A DNA stretch of 39,331 nucleotides from Okeania sp. SIO2C9. Its GTDB lineage: Bacteria > Cyanobacteriota > Cyanobacteriia > Cyanobacteriales > Microcoleaceae. The stretch is taken from NCBI RefSeq assembly GCF_010672455.1, contig NZ_JAAHGO010000082.1, positions 1 to 39,331 on the forward strand, read 5' to 3'. The notes under the pieces are model-generated. The model worked only from the letters and a program-made list of their open reading frames with translations. It did not search any database and was not told the origin of the DNA. Made by a program: the position numbers and the translations under genes. Positions 26,667 to 36,163 of the stretch are shown in pieces. Within the stretch, counting starts at the first letter, position 1; each line of letters starts with the position of its first letter.

Positions 26667-28681
26667 GATTTTTGTAGTGTAAATTTCACTTTTGGTTGAC
26701 CAGCATTATAAGTTAAGGCATAACTATTAGCTAATATCCAAAACCATAAACTAGGATAACGAGGTTCTAACCAAGGTTGAATCCAGCGGGCAAAACTAGG
26801 CAACCATCCTAATAGGAAATTCATTAAACTAAACAAGGTGAAATTGATATAACTTATTGTCCAGAGTAATACTTCCTGAAAGTTGATAAAATCTAGAATC
26901 CACAATAAAAGATAAGGATTTTTTCTAGCTGCTTTGAGAGCTAATCTGGTAAAAGTAAACCAATTAGCCCTATCTTTAATAAAAGTATCTGCTACTTCTG
27001 GAGGTTCCTCTGCTAATAATCCAAAAAATGTATTCAATATAGAATTAATTCTTTGGGGAGGTAAAAACTTTCCAGTTGGTACCATCATGCCTTTAGAAAA
27101 TAACCAAGTAACAGCAATATTACTTTGATAAGCACGAATTTGATTTAAGTGATTAGCGCTGAGTAAATCATATTTTAAAGCAGTATCTAGAAGATCGGTT
27201 AAACGAGGTAAATTTCTGACTAAAGAACCAAAACCAGTAAACACTAAAGGAGATTGGAGAGAAGCAGCATCGCCAATACAAATTAAACGGTCAAAAGCCA
27301 CCTGGCGATCGCTACCTTTGATACTAAAATGCCCAGGAATATAACCAAAGGTTGGCTTTTTCCAGACTAATTTATCCATGTCACACCGTCGATATTCTGG
27401 CAAAATTGCGAAAAAATCTTCGTACATTTCTAACAAAGAACCAGGATTTTCAGGATGAACTTGATGGTAATGAAATAAATAAATTGCTAACTCATTACCA
27501 GCACCAGGGAACAACTCCCAAATTAATTGTCTGCCACGAGAAATATCGCCATGACTATTGAGAACATCTCCATAATTTGAATCCCAAACTTCTGGTTCAA
27601 TTCCACCATCAATTACTGCTCCAACTGTCGGACAAATACTATCAAAAGCACGTTTACCATTTAACTGCCAAGCAATTGGAGAAGCACTACCCATAGCATC
27701 TACTAATAAACGCCCACAGAAAATTTGTTCAGTTTTGTTAGATAGATTTTGAGTATAAACTACAACTTTTTCTGGATAAACTTCAGCTTTAATAAATTCT
27801 GTTTCATCTACAATTTTTCCTCCTGATTCTTGTAGTTTTATCCCAGATAAAGTGAGTGCTTTTTCTGAATCTAATGCCACATTTAAAACTGTAGGAGTAT
27901 GCAGAATTGCAGCCTTAGCAAAATCAGGGTTATTACTATCAAAAAATTTGTTAAAACCGTCTTTATATTCTCTAGCAATTAAACCTTCTATTTCTGCAGC
28001 AGTAAATAAACCCAAGTCAATTAAACTTTGTAGTTCGGAGCGAGAAATATTCCACTCTCGATTCATTTTCCCAAAAGTCAAACGTTCTAATAATAATACT
28101 TTGTACCCCAATTTTGCCATCACAGCTGCATGAATAACTCCCAGAGCGCCACCAACATAGATCAGGTCATATTCAACAGAATTATTATTTGTTCCTAACT
28201 CCTTTTTCCACACTACTTGTTTTGGTGTTTGAGGATTTTTAACTGATTCGCGCCAACGTTTTTCCCACCAGTATAAACGTTTCAGATCGTATTCCCCTTG
28301 AGGCATTTTTTGAAAGTATTTTGCAGTCAGAGGATAATCAGATGCTAAAGCTGTAAAAATTGACTGATTTGATAGGTCAATTATGGGAGGTTCTGGATAA
28401 TTTAAAGGAAATTCTTTTCTCAAGTTGGTAGTCAAAGATGAAATGAATTGTTTTTGTATTGAAGATACATTTCCTTGAGCAAAAACTTTGAGATAAGTAG
28501 TTCGTTGTAATGACCAGGTAAATACAGAAAATTCCTGAGTAGGATCTTCAGAAAATTTCATAACAAAACCATCTGAAGTAAGAATTTTATCACCGAACTT
28601 TGGTTGAAATTTATGCTGTAACCATTGACAAACAGTTTTTGTATCTGGCGTTGGTACTTCTAGGTAAAGAATTTCTTTCAT
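26651..28681 (-). CDS. cruA: CruA-type lycopene cyclase (FAD-dependent), or CruA/CruP-like protein
   Basis: Proteins of this family cyclise the ends of lycopene in carotenoid synthesis at the membrane. The 676-residue product has a ~170-residue N-terminal extension with the motif LKRLYWWEKRWRES. A dinucleotide-binding fold follows (about 172-200: DLIYVGGALGVIHAAVMA... VLLLER) and then the hallmark MNREWNISRSE. Later, CIGDAASLQSPLVFTGFGSL gives the second FAD-contacting region. The C-terminus is hydrophobic. I favour CruA over CruP from length and the REWNISRSE context, from memory of the family. The glycine motif is GGALG rather than the canonical GxGxxG. The last residues VLVN and the stop come from a MITE, so the native C-terminus may be trimmed. 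Confidence 0.75.
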
Positions 28682-28800
28682 CTGTTTTTTTGGGAATTAA
28701 TTTTTAATCTTAAAGTTGACAGTATTTTAATTTATGCTATTATCGTTAGATAAAACTTTAATTTAATATAAAAGTTTACAATATTTTCTACTATGAAGTA

Positions 28801-28837
28801 TACCCAAGAGAAATTTTCCTTTGGGTAGTATTTTTTT
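28801..28837 (+). terminator. Terminator-like hairpin in a divergent intergenic region
   Basis: TACCCAA...TTGGGTA is a 7-bp stem with a 13-nt loop; after a 3-nt gap comes a run of seven T (28831-28837). It lies between the divergent cruA-like gene and the 77-residue gene, where no upstream plus-strand gene ends. It could end a short RNA or act as an attenuator for the downstream gene. Confidence 0.5.
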
Positions 28838-28986
28838 AAGTTTCTACTCTCTCTTGATAGGTTTTAAAGATAAATCTGTCTCTAGATGACTATCTTCAAT
28901 TAGTAAACTTCGTTCAAGCCAACAAAATAGTTTAGCCTCAATCAGTAGAGTAGTGAAAAAATCTCAAAGACACTAAGGGAGTAGAG

Positions 28987-29220
28987 ATGAATTATCCTGT
29001 ACCTACAAGCGATCAAGAAGTAATTGCTTTGCGACAACAGCCAGTTAGTGATGAACTTGTCGCTCTAGCTATAGCTGGTATAGTTAATGTTGCTCATTCT
29101 CAAGGAAAATCTATAGAGGAATTGAAGGAGGAGATTCTTGCGGATGATCGTTTATTAAATATGGCCCAAAGACAATTGCTCAGTCAGATCCTTAATGAAG
29201 CTTGGGAGTATTTGCTGTGA
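28987..29220 (+). CDS. Small soluble protein (77 aa), unknown function
   Basis: I do not recognise a named domain. The protein is acidic and predicted all-helical (SDELVALAIAGIVNVAHSQG, then SIEELKEEILADDRLLN and QRQLLSQILNEAWEYLL). ATG 28987 follows GGGAG at good spacing, and a terminator-like hairpin lies 150 bp upstream. A family F MITE begins one base after the stop. The amphipathic pattern suggests a small partner or regulatory protein, which is speculation. Confidence 0.7.
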   Translation: MNYPVPTSDQEVIALRQQPVSDELVALAIAGIVNVAHSQGKSIEELKEEILADDRLLNMAQRQLLSQILNEAWEYLL

Positions 29221-29221
29221 C

Positions 29222-29372
29222 TTATATCATGTCCGGTTGAATACTTAATAAATAACGACGGAGGAGGACCGAGTCAGGAGGACCGAGTCAGGAGGACCGA
29301 GTCAGGAGGGAAGAAAGAAAAAAAGATGGAAGAAGAAATTTTCTGATTGTTAATTAAGCGGACATGATATTA
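29222..29372. mobile_element. MITE, family F (TIR TTATATCATGTCCG), copy 1, with 14-bp repeats
   Basis: Ends TTATATCATGTCCG and CGGACATGATATTA bound 151 bp. Inside are three copies of a 14-bp unit GGAGGACCGAGTCA (29261-29309), twice the usual 7-bp period. The left end continues GTTGAATACTTA as in copy 2. Confidence 0.8.
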
Positions 29373-29398
29373 CAAGAAGAAGGAAGAAGGAAAAATAT

Positions 29399-29537
29399 GG
29401 CATTGCATATTTGCCGGATAAATTAGTGTGGTGGCGTTGTATATTTGCACATTGGAATTATAGTTTTAGAGAAAGAGAAAGTATAAAGATGAGATTTACC
29501 TTTTCTGCAAAGATTCATCTCTTGGTTCAGCAATGCC
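29399..29537. mobile_element. MITE, family A-like (TIR GGCATTGC), flanked by 13-bp direct repeats
   Basis: Perfect inverted ends GGCATTGC / GCAATGCC bound 139 bp. Immediately outside, GAAGGAAAAATAT occurs on both sides (29386-29398 and 29538-29550). This is longer than the 8-bp duplications of other family A copies and could be 8 bp extended by pre-existing repetition of the purine tract. Confidence 0.7.
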
Positions 29538-29611
29538 GAAGGAAAAATATGACTTTGTCTGAGTTTGAAGCTTTTGATCTGTTCTAACCTTTCCTTAGAC
29601 TGCTATCTATA

Positions 29612-29825
29612 ATACCAATTTGAAAAAAGAATGCTACAAAAAGGTAGACCTTGCTCGAATATGCTTAAAAATAGCTATTCCAGTTCATTTTAGATAGTTA
29701 TTTATATTGTTTTTCCCTTTTTTTCAATATTTATCCCTTCTTCCTTCTTTCCTCTTCCTTCTTTCGTACGGACGCCCTTATGCAACGTCCCTACCATTTG
29801 TAACAAACATTTATCAAATTGGTAT
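29612..29825. mobile_element. MITE-like element, family E (TIR ATACCAATTTGA), copy 1
   Basis: Perfect 12-bp ends ATACCAATTTGA / TCAAATTGGTAT bound 214 bp. The interior includes a CTTCCTT pyrimidine run and a GTACGGACG...ACGTCCCTAC hairpin (29767-29793). A second, shorter element lies at 31226-31377. Confidence 0.7.
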
Positions 29826-29839
29826 AATACCAATTACTA

Positions 29840-29958
29840 GGGTGCATCTCAATGTTGAATAAAGCCAAAAATTTATCGCTTTTAGGGAACAGGCAACAGG
29901 GAATAGGGAATAGGGAATATATAGGAAAAAAGTATTTTTGCAAATATGAGATGCACCC
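29840..29958. mobile_element. MITE, family D (TIR GGGTGCATCTCA), copy 2
   Basis: Perfect 12-bp ends GGGTGCATCTCA / TGAGATGCACCC bound 119 bp. They are flanked by perfect 8-bp duplications AATTACTA (29832-29839 and 29959-29966). The interior repeats the AATAAAGCCAAAAATTTATC arm of copy 1 but has only about two GGCAACA-like units. Confidence 0.92.
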
Positions 29959-30122
29959 AATTACTATGCATTAATGCTTAACTTAGGTAGCACTTCAATT
30001 ATTAAGTAGGGCTTTAGGAGCGCATTAATTAATTATTATTCTGTTTACTTCTCCCTCACTCCCCTACTCCCCTACTCCCCTAACTGACTCCTGAGGACTG
30101 ACTCCTTTTCCTGCCATTAAAT

Positions 30123-31145
30123 CTAATTTTGTTGAAATTTATCTAACATATCTACTGCAATTTTTTGATTATCAGAATCGCCATCCAATCCAAAGAAAAA
30201 AGCCGCCTGCTGAAAATTTTCCATCGCCTCACTTTGATTTCCAATTAAGTAGTAAACTATCCCCCTATTAAAGTATGACTTAGGATTATTAGCATCAATC
30301 TTGATAGATTTATTTAAATCTTGAAGAGCCTTTTTCTGCTCTCCTATTTGTAGATATTCATCGCCTCGATAATAATAAGCTTCGGCATTTTCAGGATTAA
30401 TTTCTATAGCCTTATTAAAGTTAGTTATCGCTGCTATTCTTCTTCCCAATTGAGAATAAGCAACTCCCCTACTTAAGTAAGCTTCACTTTGACCAGGATT
30501 GAGACTTATAGCTTTATTTAAATCCTTAATAGCACCTTGATAATTTCCTGCTTCCATCTTTTGTTTAGCCTGATTATTCAGATTAATTGCCTCTTTAGCC
30601 AAATTAAATCTTTGAGTTATTACTTGATGATTTTCTCGATAAAGTTTGAGTTTTTTTCTAGCTTCTGGATATGAAAAACTTTCTTCAGGAATTTCTTCTA
30701 ATAAATTAATTGCGTATTGCCATTTTTGTTGTGCTTGATACCAAGTATCAACAGGATGAGGAGGATTTTGTACTAATAAAGCTGCTGACATTGCAGATTG
30801 TTTTGCTAACCTTAAATAGATTAATCCATGTTCTGCTAAATATAGTTTTCGCTTAACTGCAATGAGTTGATAATTTAGTTTAGTTATTTCTCTAGATACA
30901 GGTTGTAAAGGTACACCAGGCAGTTGAATAACTTGTTCTAAAGTATCTATTGCTTCTGGCAATTGAGCTAAAGCTGCTCTAAGTTGATTAACATCAGAAT
31001 CTTGATTAAGATCTCCTAAATTAGCTATTTTTGCTTGAACTATAGCTATGGATTTTTTTTGTACATTATTTAGCCAAAAAATTGAAATGCCGTAACCTAA
31101 AGCCAGGATAAGTATAATAACTTTGACTGGGTTTTTCTGACCCAT
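30123..31145 (-). CDS. Membrane-anchored TPR-repeat protein
   Basis: The 340-residue protein starts at ATG 31145 (MGQKNPVKV), chosen because AAAGGAG lies 5 nt upstream; a more distal start at 31184 would add 13 residues. Residues 6-25 form one membrane span (VIILILALGYGISIFWL), after which the chain is probably outside the cytoplasm. The middle is helical. The C-terminal half contains four tetratricopeptide repeats: AGNYQGAIKDLNKAISLNPG, then AYLSRGVAYSQLGRR, AYYYRGDEYLQIGEQ and SYFNRGIVYYLIGNQ. TPR arrays bind other proteins; the partner is unknown. Repeat DNA flanks it on both sides. Confidence 0.88.
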   Translation of the reverse strand: MGQKNPVKVIILILALGYGISIFWLNNVQKKSIAIVQAKIANLGDLNQDSDVNQLRAALAQLPEAIDTLEQVIQLPGVPLQPVSREITKLNYQLIAVKRKLYLAEHGLIYLRLAKQSAMSAALLVQNPPHPVDTWYQAQQKWQYAINLLEEIPEESFSYPEARKKLKLYRENHQVITQRFNLAKEAINLNNQAKQKMEAGNYQGAIKDLNKAISLNPGQSEAYLSRGVAYSQLGRRIAAITNFNKAIEINPENAEAYYYRGDEYLQIGEQKKALQDLNKSIKIDANNPKSYFNRGIVYYLIGNQSEAMENFQQAAFFFGLDGDSDNQKIAVDMLDKFQQN

Positions 31146-31225
31146 AGTTGCTCCTTTCAATTTCATCAGTAAAGCAATTACCACATCGCGTATTAGCCGT
31201 TAGCTTTTTTTATTTACCATATCTT

Positions 31226-31377
31226 ATACCAATTTTATCGCAATAGTAAAATGAAGAGAGAAGAAGAGCTAAAGGTAAAACAATGATAGAAATAGGTAGG
31301 AAAAAGAATTGGGTCGGGTTCTTCAAAATATAAATTTTCAATTTCATTTTTGTAGCATTTTTTTTGATAAATGGTAT
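31226..31377. mobile_element. MITE-like element, family E, copy 2
   Basis: ATACCAATTTTATC and GATAAATGGTAT bound about 152 bp of A/T-rich sequence. The arms are imperfect. It separates the TPR gene from the helix-turn-helix gene. Confidence 0.5.
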
Positions 31378-31482
31378 TACCTAAAAAAAAATATCAGAAT
31401 AATTTACTTTTTTACATGCTACAGATATGATAGAAAAGATTTTTATATGAGAATAGCAGTATGGACTTGAGAGGAAACAAAT

Positions 31483-31923
31483 ATGGCCGGGGTATGTAAA
31501 ATAGAAATTACAGAAACAGTCCCAGAACTCAAAACATTGTTAAATGGCCAAAAAACTGCTAGTGGCTTTCAGAAGATTCAGGCACTATATCTATTTAAAA
31601 TTGGTCAAGTGACAACTGTCAAAGAATTGGCAGTTACTTTAGGAGTAAATCGGATTACAGTACAAAGGTGGTTGAGACAATATCGTAAAGAAGGATTATC
31701 AGGGTTATTACAGGTAAAACAAAGTGGGGGGCGCAAACCAGCAATCCCACCAGAAGCGCGAGATGGGTTGCAAAAACGACTTAACGACCCCAATAATGGT
31801 TTTCAGAGTTATGGAGAAATTCAAAAATGGTTGAAAGAAGAATATAATATTAATGCTTCTTACAAAGCAGTTTATTCCACAGTTAGATATCAGTTAAAAG
31901 GTAAACTCACAAAAAATAAGTAG
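31483..31923 (+). CDS. Helix-turn-helix protein, like the N-terminal half (OrfA) of an IS630-type transposase
   Basis: The 146-residue DNA-binding protein contains a homeodomain-like HTH (about residues 47-67, TTVKELAVTLGVNRITVQRW) followed by the family-typical LRQYRKEGLSGLL and a second, winged-helix part (YGEIQKWLKEEYNINASYKAVYSTV). This is the layout of IS630-type N-terminal regions. No DDE catalytic part follows: the chain ends KGKLTKNK and a family F MITE begins 10 bp later. It may be a stand-alone regulator-like gene or an orphan OrfA. The start ATG follows GAGAGGAAACAAAT. Confidence 0.75.
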   Translation: MAGVCKIEITETVPELKTLLNGQKTASGFQKIQALYLFKIGQVTTVKELAVTLGVNRITVQRWLRQYRKEGLSGLLQVKQSGGRKPAIPPEARDGLQKRLNDPNNGFQSYGEIQKWLKEEYNINASYKAVYSTVRYQLKGKLTKNK

Positions 31924-31932
31924 TATGGTGCT

Positions 31933-32103
31933 TTATATCATGTCCGGTTGAATACTTACAAATTAACAATGAACGGAGTCAGTCCTCAGGAGTCAATAGG
32001 GAAAAAGAAGCAACAGGAGAAGAAAGTTTTGATCGTGTTTGCGTAGCATTCTGTAGGAAAGCGGAACAGAGTATCTATCGCGCTATTAAACAACATGATA
32101 TTA
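31933..32103. mobile_element. MITE, family F (TIR TTATATCATGTCCG), copy 2
   Basis: Left end TTATATCATGTCCGGTTGAA and right end ACATGATATTA bound 171 bp; the inner part of the right TIR has diverged. The interior has GGAGTCAGTCC rather than an ordered array. Confidence 0.65.
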
Positions 32104-32285
32104 CTTAGGCAACAGGTAATCAAAAAACCGATCGCAAATTCATGTAGAGCAGGACAAAATTTTCTGACCATCTGTCTGAATGTGTATTATTATAATCATA
32201 AAGTGCGGAATGATTTAGGTTTGCTAATATTATTTCCCATAGCTCACATACCACTCTTTAGATACCCAACCGGAGATAGTTTTAA

Positions 32286-34004
32286 TTAGTTTTTTCTTGC
32301 CTGTTTCAATGTTTTACTTAACTGAGTTTCTGACAAAGACCGCACAAAACTCAGATTAAAAGGTTTTTCGCCGATGCTCTGAGCATAAGATGCTTGTAAA
32401 TATGAACTATATTCAGGGCGATCGGCAACATGGGTTTGGAAGAATGCTAAACCAAAAGCATTAGCATAACCATTGACTACGTCTGGATCTGGTTGAATCA
32501 ACTCTGCTAGAGAAGTGAAACTATTTTCTCTAATTGCCCCAAAATCAATATTGATATGATCTGCTCCCTCTGTTAAGACCAAATATTTATCAGGAGTTGT
32601 CAACCAAGTAAAAGAGTTTGCTTGTTCTAAAACAATAGGAGTAATTTTATCTTCACTAGCACTTCCCCACAAAACAGGTAACTCAATCTGACTCAAACCA
32701 GCTTTTCCAAATAAACTACTATTGACTGGATCGAGTACAAATATTCCTGCAATTCTATCATCTTTCAAATTATATTTTTGAGGCTTCAATTCCAAAGCAC
32801 GACACTGTAGCAGCAGCGACATATTTAAAACTTCCATTTGTGGGCCACAGTCTTGTTTGAGTTGCTGAAAGTTAATCTCTGCACCTGCTAAAGCAAAGGC
32901 AGTATAAGCACCAAAAGAATGACCAAATATACCTACCTTTTTCAGGTTTAATTGATTGTGGAATTGATATTGATTTAACTGCTCTAATTGATTTAATAAG
33001 AAAGAAATATCCAAGGGGCGGTCAATAAATTCATTGCCATGGAACATATCCTTAGTTTTACCTGCTAAAAATTTCTGGATATATTCATAATCACTACCTG
33101 GATGTTGGGGTAAAGCAACAGCAAATCCATAAGAAGCTAAATGTTTAGCTAAACTTTCAAAATTAACTCCATTAGAACCTAAACCGTGAGAAATTACAAC
33201 TACAGGAATTGATATTTCTGCTGAAGAGATATTGGGTAAATAAAGTTGTACTGAAAAATTGCGATCGCGCCCTTCATCTTGCAGGATAATTTGTTGCTTT
33301 GAAAAGCTATATTTTCCTTTTTTCCTAATGTCTGGTAACTGAGAAAAATCAACCTTTTCTTCTCTGTAAGCTTCTGTTTTTGTGAGATTTGCTACAGTTT
33401 CTATAAAAGTTTTTGTATCTTCTTGTACAGCAGCGATTTTTTCAGTTACAGCAAAAATTTCTTTTGTATCGAACCATATAGTATCACTGGGAAAATGACG
33501 GATAAAATTTATGATAGTTAAGCCTTCAGCATCATTTGCCGCCTTTAATAAAGCAGTTCTAATTTCCTCAGCACCATTTTCAGCAGTAGTTAAATTCTCA
33601 TTCTCAGAATTTGATGAAGTTTTGATTACTTGCCCTAAATTTTTCAGGAATAATTCTCCCATAGGGGACTTGATAAATTGAGAGACTATCTGAGGAGGAA
33701 AATTATAGCGGTTTTGTAATATATCCCGATATTTATCTTCTTTTTCAGCTTCTAAAAGTAGCATATAACTAGCTAGTTCATAGCTAATTTCTCCCGTTTT
33801 GGCATAATCTTCTAATGCTGATACAGGAATCAAAATATTTAGACCTTTATGACCTAGAGAAATCTGCTTTGCTGCATTCACTGGCAAAGCAGTTAAAAGA
33901 GCAGGAATTATGCTTATAGTTAGAGATTTGAACCATTGGTTCAAAGTAGAATAATTGCTTTTTTTATTGTTGATTTTTTTTGCTGTAAATACTTGATTTT
34001 TCAC
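32286..34004 (-). CDS. Secreted alpha/beta hydrolase with N-terminal DUF1400
   Basis: The 572-residue hydrolase has a signal peptide (hydrophobic ILE/LEU-rich stretch about 26-42, cleavage likely near PVNAAKQ). A DUF1400 region (about 45-165) typical of cyanobacterial esterase-like proteins follows. The hydrolase domain carries the oxyanion HGLGSNG near 273 and the nucleophile elbow GHSFGAY (Ser363). Candidate Asp (AGIFVLDP) and His (EGADHINI) complete the triad. The substrate is unknown; an ester or lipid is likely. The start is GTG 34004, with three tandem copies of AGGAGTAATT just upstream, the nearest AGGAG 11 nt away. Confidence 0.88.
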   Translation of the reverse strand: MKNQVFTAKKINNKKSNYSTLNQWFKSLTISIIPALLTALPVNAAKQISLGHKGLNILIPVSALEDYAKTGEISYELASYMLLLEAEKEDKYRDILQNRYNFPPQIVSQFIKSPMGELFLKNLGQVIKTSSNSENENLTTAENGAEEIRTALLKAANDAEGLTIINFIRHFPSDTIWFDTKEIFAVTEKIAAVQEDTKTFIETVANLTKTEAYREEKVDFSQLPDIRKKGKYSFSKQQIILQDEGRDRNFSVQLYLPNISSAEISIPVVVISHGLGSNGVNFESLAKHLASYGFAVALPQHPGSDYEYIQKFLAGKTKDMFHGNEFIDRPLDISFLLNQLEQLNQYQFHNQLNLKKVGIFGHSFGAYTAFALAGAEINFQQLKQDCGPQMEVLNMSLLLQCRALELKPQKYNLKDDRIAGIFVLDPVNSSLFGKAGLSQIELPVLWGSASEDKITPIVLEQANSFTWLTTPDKYLVLTEGADHINIDFGAIRENSFTSLAELIQPDPDVVNGYANAFGLAFFQTHVADRPEYSSYLQASYAQSIGEKPFNLSFVRSLSETQLSKTLKQARKN

Positions 34005-34011
34005 TATTAAT

Positions 34012-34040
34012 ATTACTCCTAATTACTCCTAATTACTCCT
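34012..34040 (-). repeat. Triplicated 10-bp repeat carrying Shine-Dalgarno cores
   Basis: On the minus strand AGGAGTAATT is repeated three times directly upstream of the hydrolase GTG start. Each unit contains an AGGAG core, so copy number could affect ribosome binding. Only the nearest is at a usable distance. Confidence 0.85.
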
Positions 34041-34987
34041 ATAATTAATAACTTTTCAGCCGTCTATTCTGCTTTTCGAGAAAGCATACTAACCCTAAAG
34101 TTGTTAATACTAGACAAATAAATATACTATCCCCTAATAAATTTTGGCTTTATCGGAGGGATAATTCTATATAACTAATTGAGATTAATTCCGGTTTGCA
34201 GAAAAAAAATGTTTACCGTTTTCTCTAAATTTTTATCGGAAATCACAGTACCTTTGAAGATACTATAATTCAGTATGTCAGAGTGTTAATTGACTTTTTG
34301 CATCGTTTTATACTGATTTTTTTTCGTCAATTTATAATATTATTTACCAACAAATAAATCAAAATATTAAATCAGTAATTGAACATTTAACTTGCATATA
34401 TTTCTAAAAGCACATAAGAAAAATAGAAGGATTTAGTAAATTTTGCACTCTTACAGTAACTAAAAATCAGAAGCAAACTAAATGTGTAGTTTGTTTGCAA
34501 CTGTGTATTGATAGCTAAAACACATCATATTAATATTTCTGAAGCGAGATAATCCATTGCTTTTTCCACTAGCTGTTGGAAGGATAGCTATCAGAATATA
34601 ATCTATTATCTCATATTAAATCTATTTAATTAATTACAATAGAACTTCTTAAGATTCTTTTGTCAAGTAATCTCTAAAACATTACAGACATGAGAATCAA
34701 GTCTTAATCCAGTATGCTAGAAACAATGAAAAAGGGAGTGTTACAGTGTATTCGTTGGTTTATGAAGTACAGTAGGGAGCAGGGAGCAGTAGGGACGTTC
34801 ACGCAACGTCCCTAGGGACACGAGAACATTTATGTAAGTCAATTTAAAATTGTTTAATAATTAGATGAAAGGTAAGACGTTGAGTGTAAATAGTTAAATA
34901 TTATCTAACATTGACAGAGCTTTTAATCCCCTGTAAACATCAGATTTTTTTTGAGGATTCAGGTTAATTATCTGTTAACAATATCAA
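34041..34987. other. Long A/T-rich intergenic region
   Basis: I see no credible gene in the 0.95 kb. A degenerate GTAGGGACGTT...AACGTCCCTA hairpin is present at 34789-34814. The hydrolase promoter should lie near 34041-34150. Confidence 0.6.
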
Positions 34988-35149
34988 CTAAATAATCCCC
35001 AGCAATCCCCCACAGGTCACTATACATACCCATCCAAAAATTGCTATGTATTCTATCTTTTCTTGGAGCTTATGTTCATCTACAAATGTAATTTTGAACA
35101 CCGGATTTTTTGATGAATTTACCTTGATAAAATCAACCAGTATCAGCAA
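34988..35149 (-). CDS. Possible small membrane protein or gene fragment (about 53 aa)
   Basis: An open frame from a TTG near 35149 to TAG at 34990-34988 encodes LVDFIKVNSSKNPVFKITFV, EHKLQEKIEYIAIFGW and a hydrophobic end VCIVTCGGLLGII. A charged segment followed by one membrane span is protein-like. There is no ATG and no Shine-Dalgarno, so it may be the 3' remnant of a larger gene. I do not recognise it. Confidence 0.25.
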   Translation of the reverse strand: MLILVDFIKVNSSKNPVFKITFVDEHKLQEKIEYIAIFGWVCIVTCGGLLGII

Positions 35150-35504
35150 TAGCGATAAGTCAAATTAAATTAGTCAAACCTTGTACATTACCTAGTGCAG
35201 CTACGCGGAAGTTAAAAGTCAAAATTCATGCATCGAGTGCTAATTGGCGAGGTGTCCTACGGGGCGCCTACTGTGCGGAAGTAATTCCGCACACAGCCCC
35301 TCCAGAATGTAAGATGCACTCAAGACAGTCAATCATTTTTGATTTGTAATTGTTTTAGGATTTTGTAAATGGTCAGTTATTTCGGTTGTGCAGAGCGTAA
35401 AGTGTGGGATAAGTAAGTAGGGCTGGTCAATAATCATCTAAAAGCACTCTCAAGAGTGAGTTTTTCGGATTTTTGTCGGGAAAAAAGTGCAAATTTTTCA
35501 GCCT
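35150..35504. other. Intergenic stretch with small palindromes
   Basis: There is no gene. TGTGCGGAAGTAATTCCGCACA at about 35273-35294 is a strong short palindrome (TGTGCGGAA/TTCCGCACA), related to the end of the family J element. GCATCGAGTGC (35230) and AGATGCACTC (35310) resemble degenerate family D ends. Confidence 0.6.
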
Positions 35505-35611
35505 TTACAGCGGTTTTCATTTGGATAGACCACAGTAGGGACGTTCCATGGAACGTCCCTACAAGGTTTGATCTGTGAAGATGTGGTTCATCAATTTGAA
35601 AAACGCTGTAA
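35505..35611. mobile_element. MITE, family B (TIR TTACAGCG), copy 2
   Basis: TTACAGCGGTTTTCATTTGG and GAAAAACGCTGTAA bound 107 bp. The same 28-bp perfect palindrome as in copy 1 lies at 35535-35562. The orientation is opposite to copy 1 and the sequences are nearly identical, so movement may be recent. Confidence 0.85.
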
Positions 35612-35697
35612 GATCAAATCCGTTTAATTGGACATCAAAAAAATCTCGAATCGTCATCACTAATAAATGTTTGTGATTCTTTCTCCTCCTGAGGACT

Positions 35698-35875
35698 GAT
35701 ATAAAATCCGGTTATATAGTATATATTCATTATTCAATCTCCCCATCTCCCCCAACAATACAATTAAGTATTCAACCGGATCTGATATTACTCCTAACTC
35801 CTAACTCCTAACTCTTAACTCCTAACTCTTAACTCCTTACTCCTTACTCCTAACTCCTAACTCCTTACTCATTAA
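35698..35875. repeat. Family F-like element and CTAACTC heptamer array
   Basis: GATATAAAATCCGGTT and AACCGGATCTGATATTA (35698-35790) form an F-like inverted pair. Immediately to the right a CTAACTC/CTTAACTC array runs to about 35875. Other CCGGATTTGA fragments lie at 35961 and 36504, so this may be a cluster of broken copies. Confidence 0.6.
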
Positions 35876-36163
35876 TCCTTACTTCTCAGTAATACGATAA
35901 CTAATTACCCGGATTCTATATGAGGAGTGTCTCCTCAAGACTTAACCAATCTATAACTGTTTAACCGGATTTGAGGTCAGACCATAAAAGCTATGATCAG
36001 TGGCAGACTTGCACAAAAAGATACAGCTACAGTTATTCCTTCTACTTCCCACCCGGACCACACTTCCCACCCGGACCACACTTCCTTGACGCACTACCGT
36101 TATTTCTGCCATCCTGCACTAGACTTCCCTCTAGATTATATCCACCTGTTTTACAATCTTTAA

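Noticed and set aside
29767-29793. Intrinsic terminator
   Set aside because: The GTACGGACG...CGTCCCTAC stem has no T-tract and matches the dispersed palindromic repeat family.
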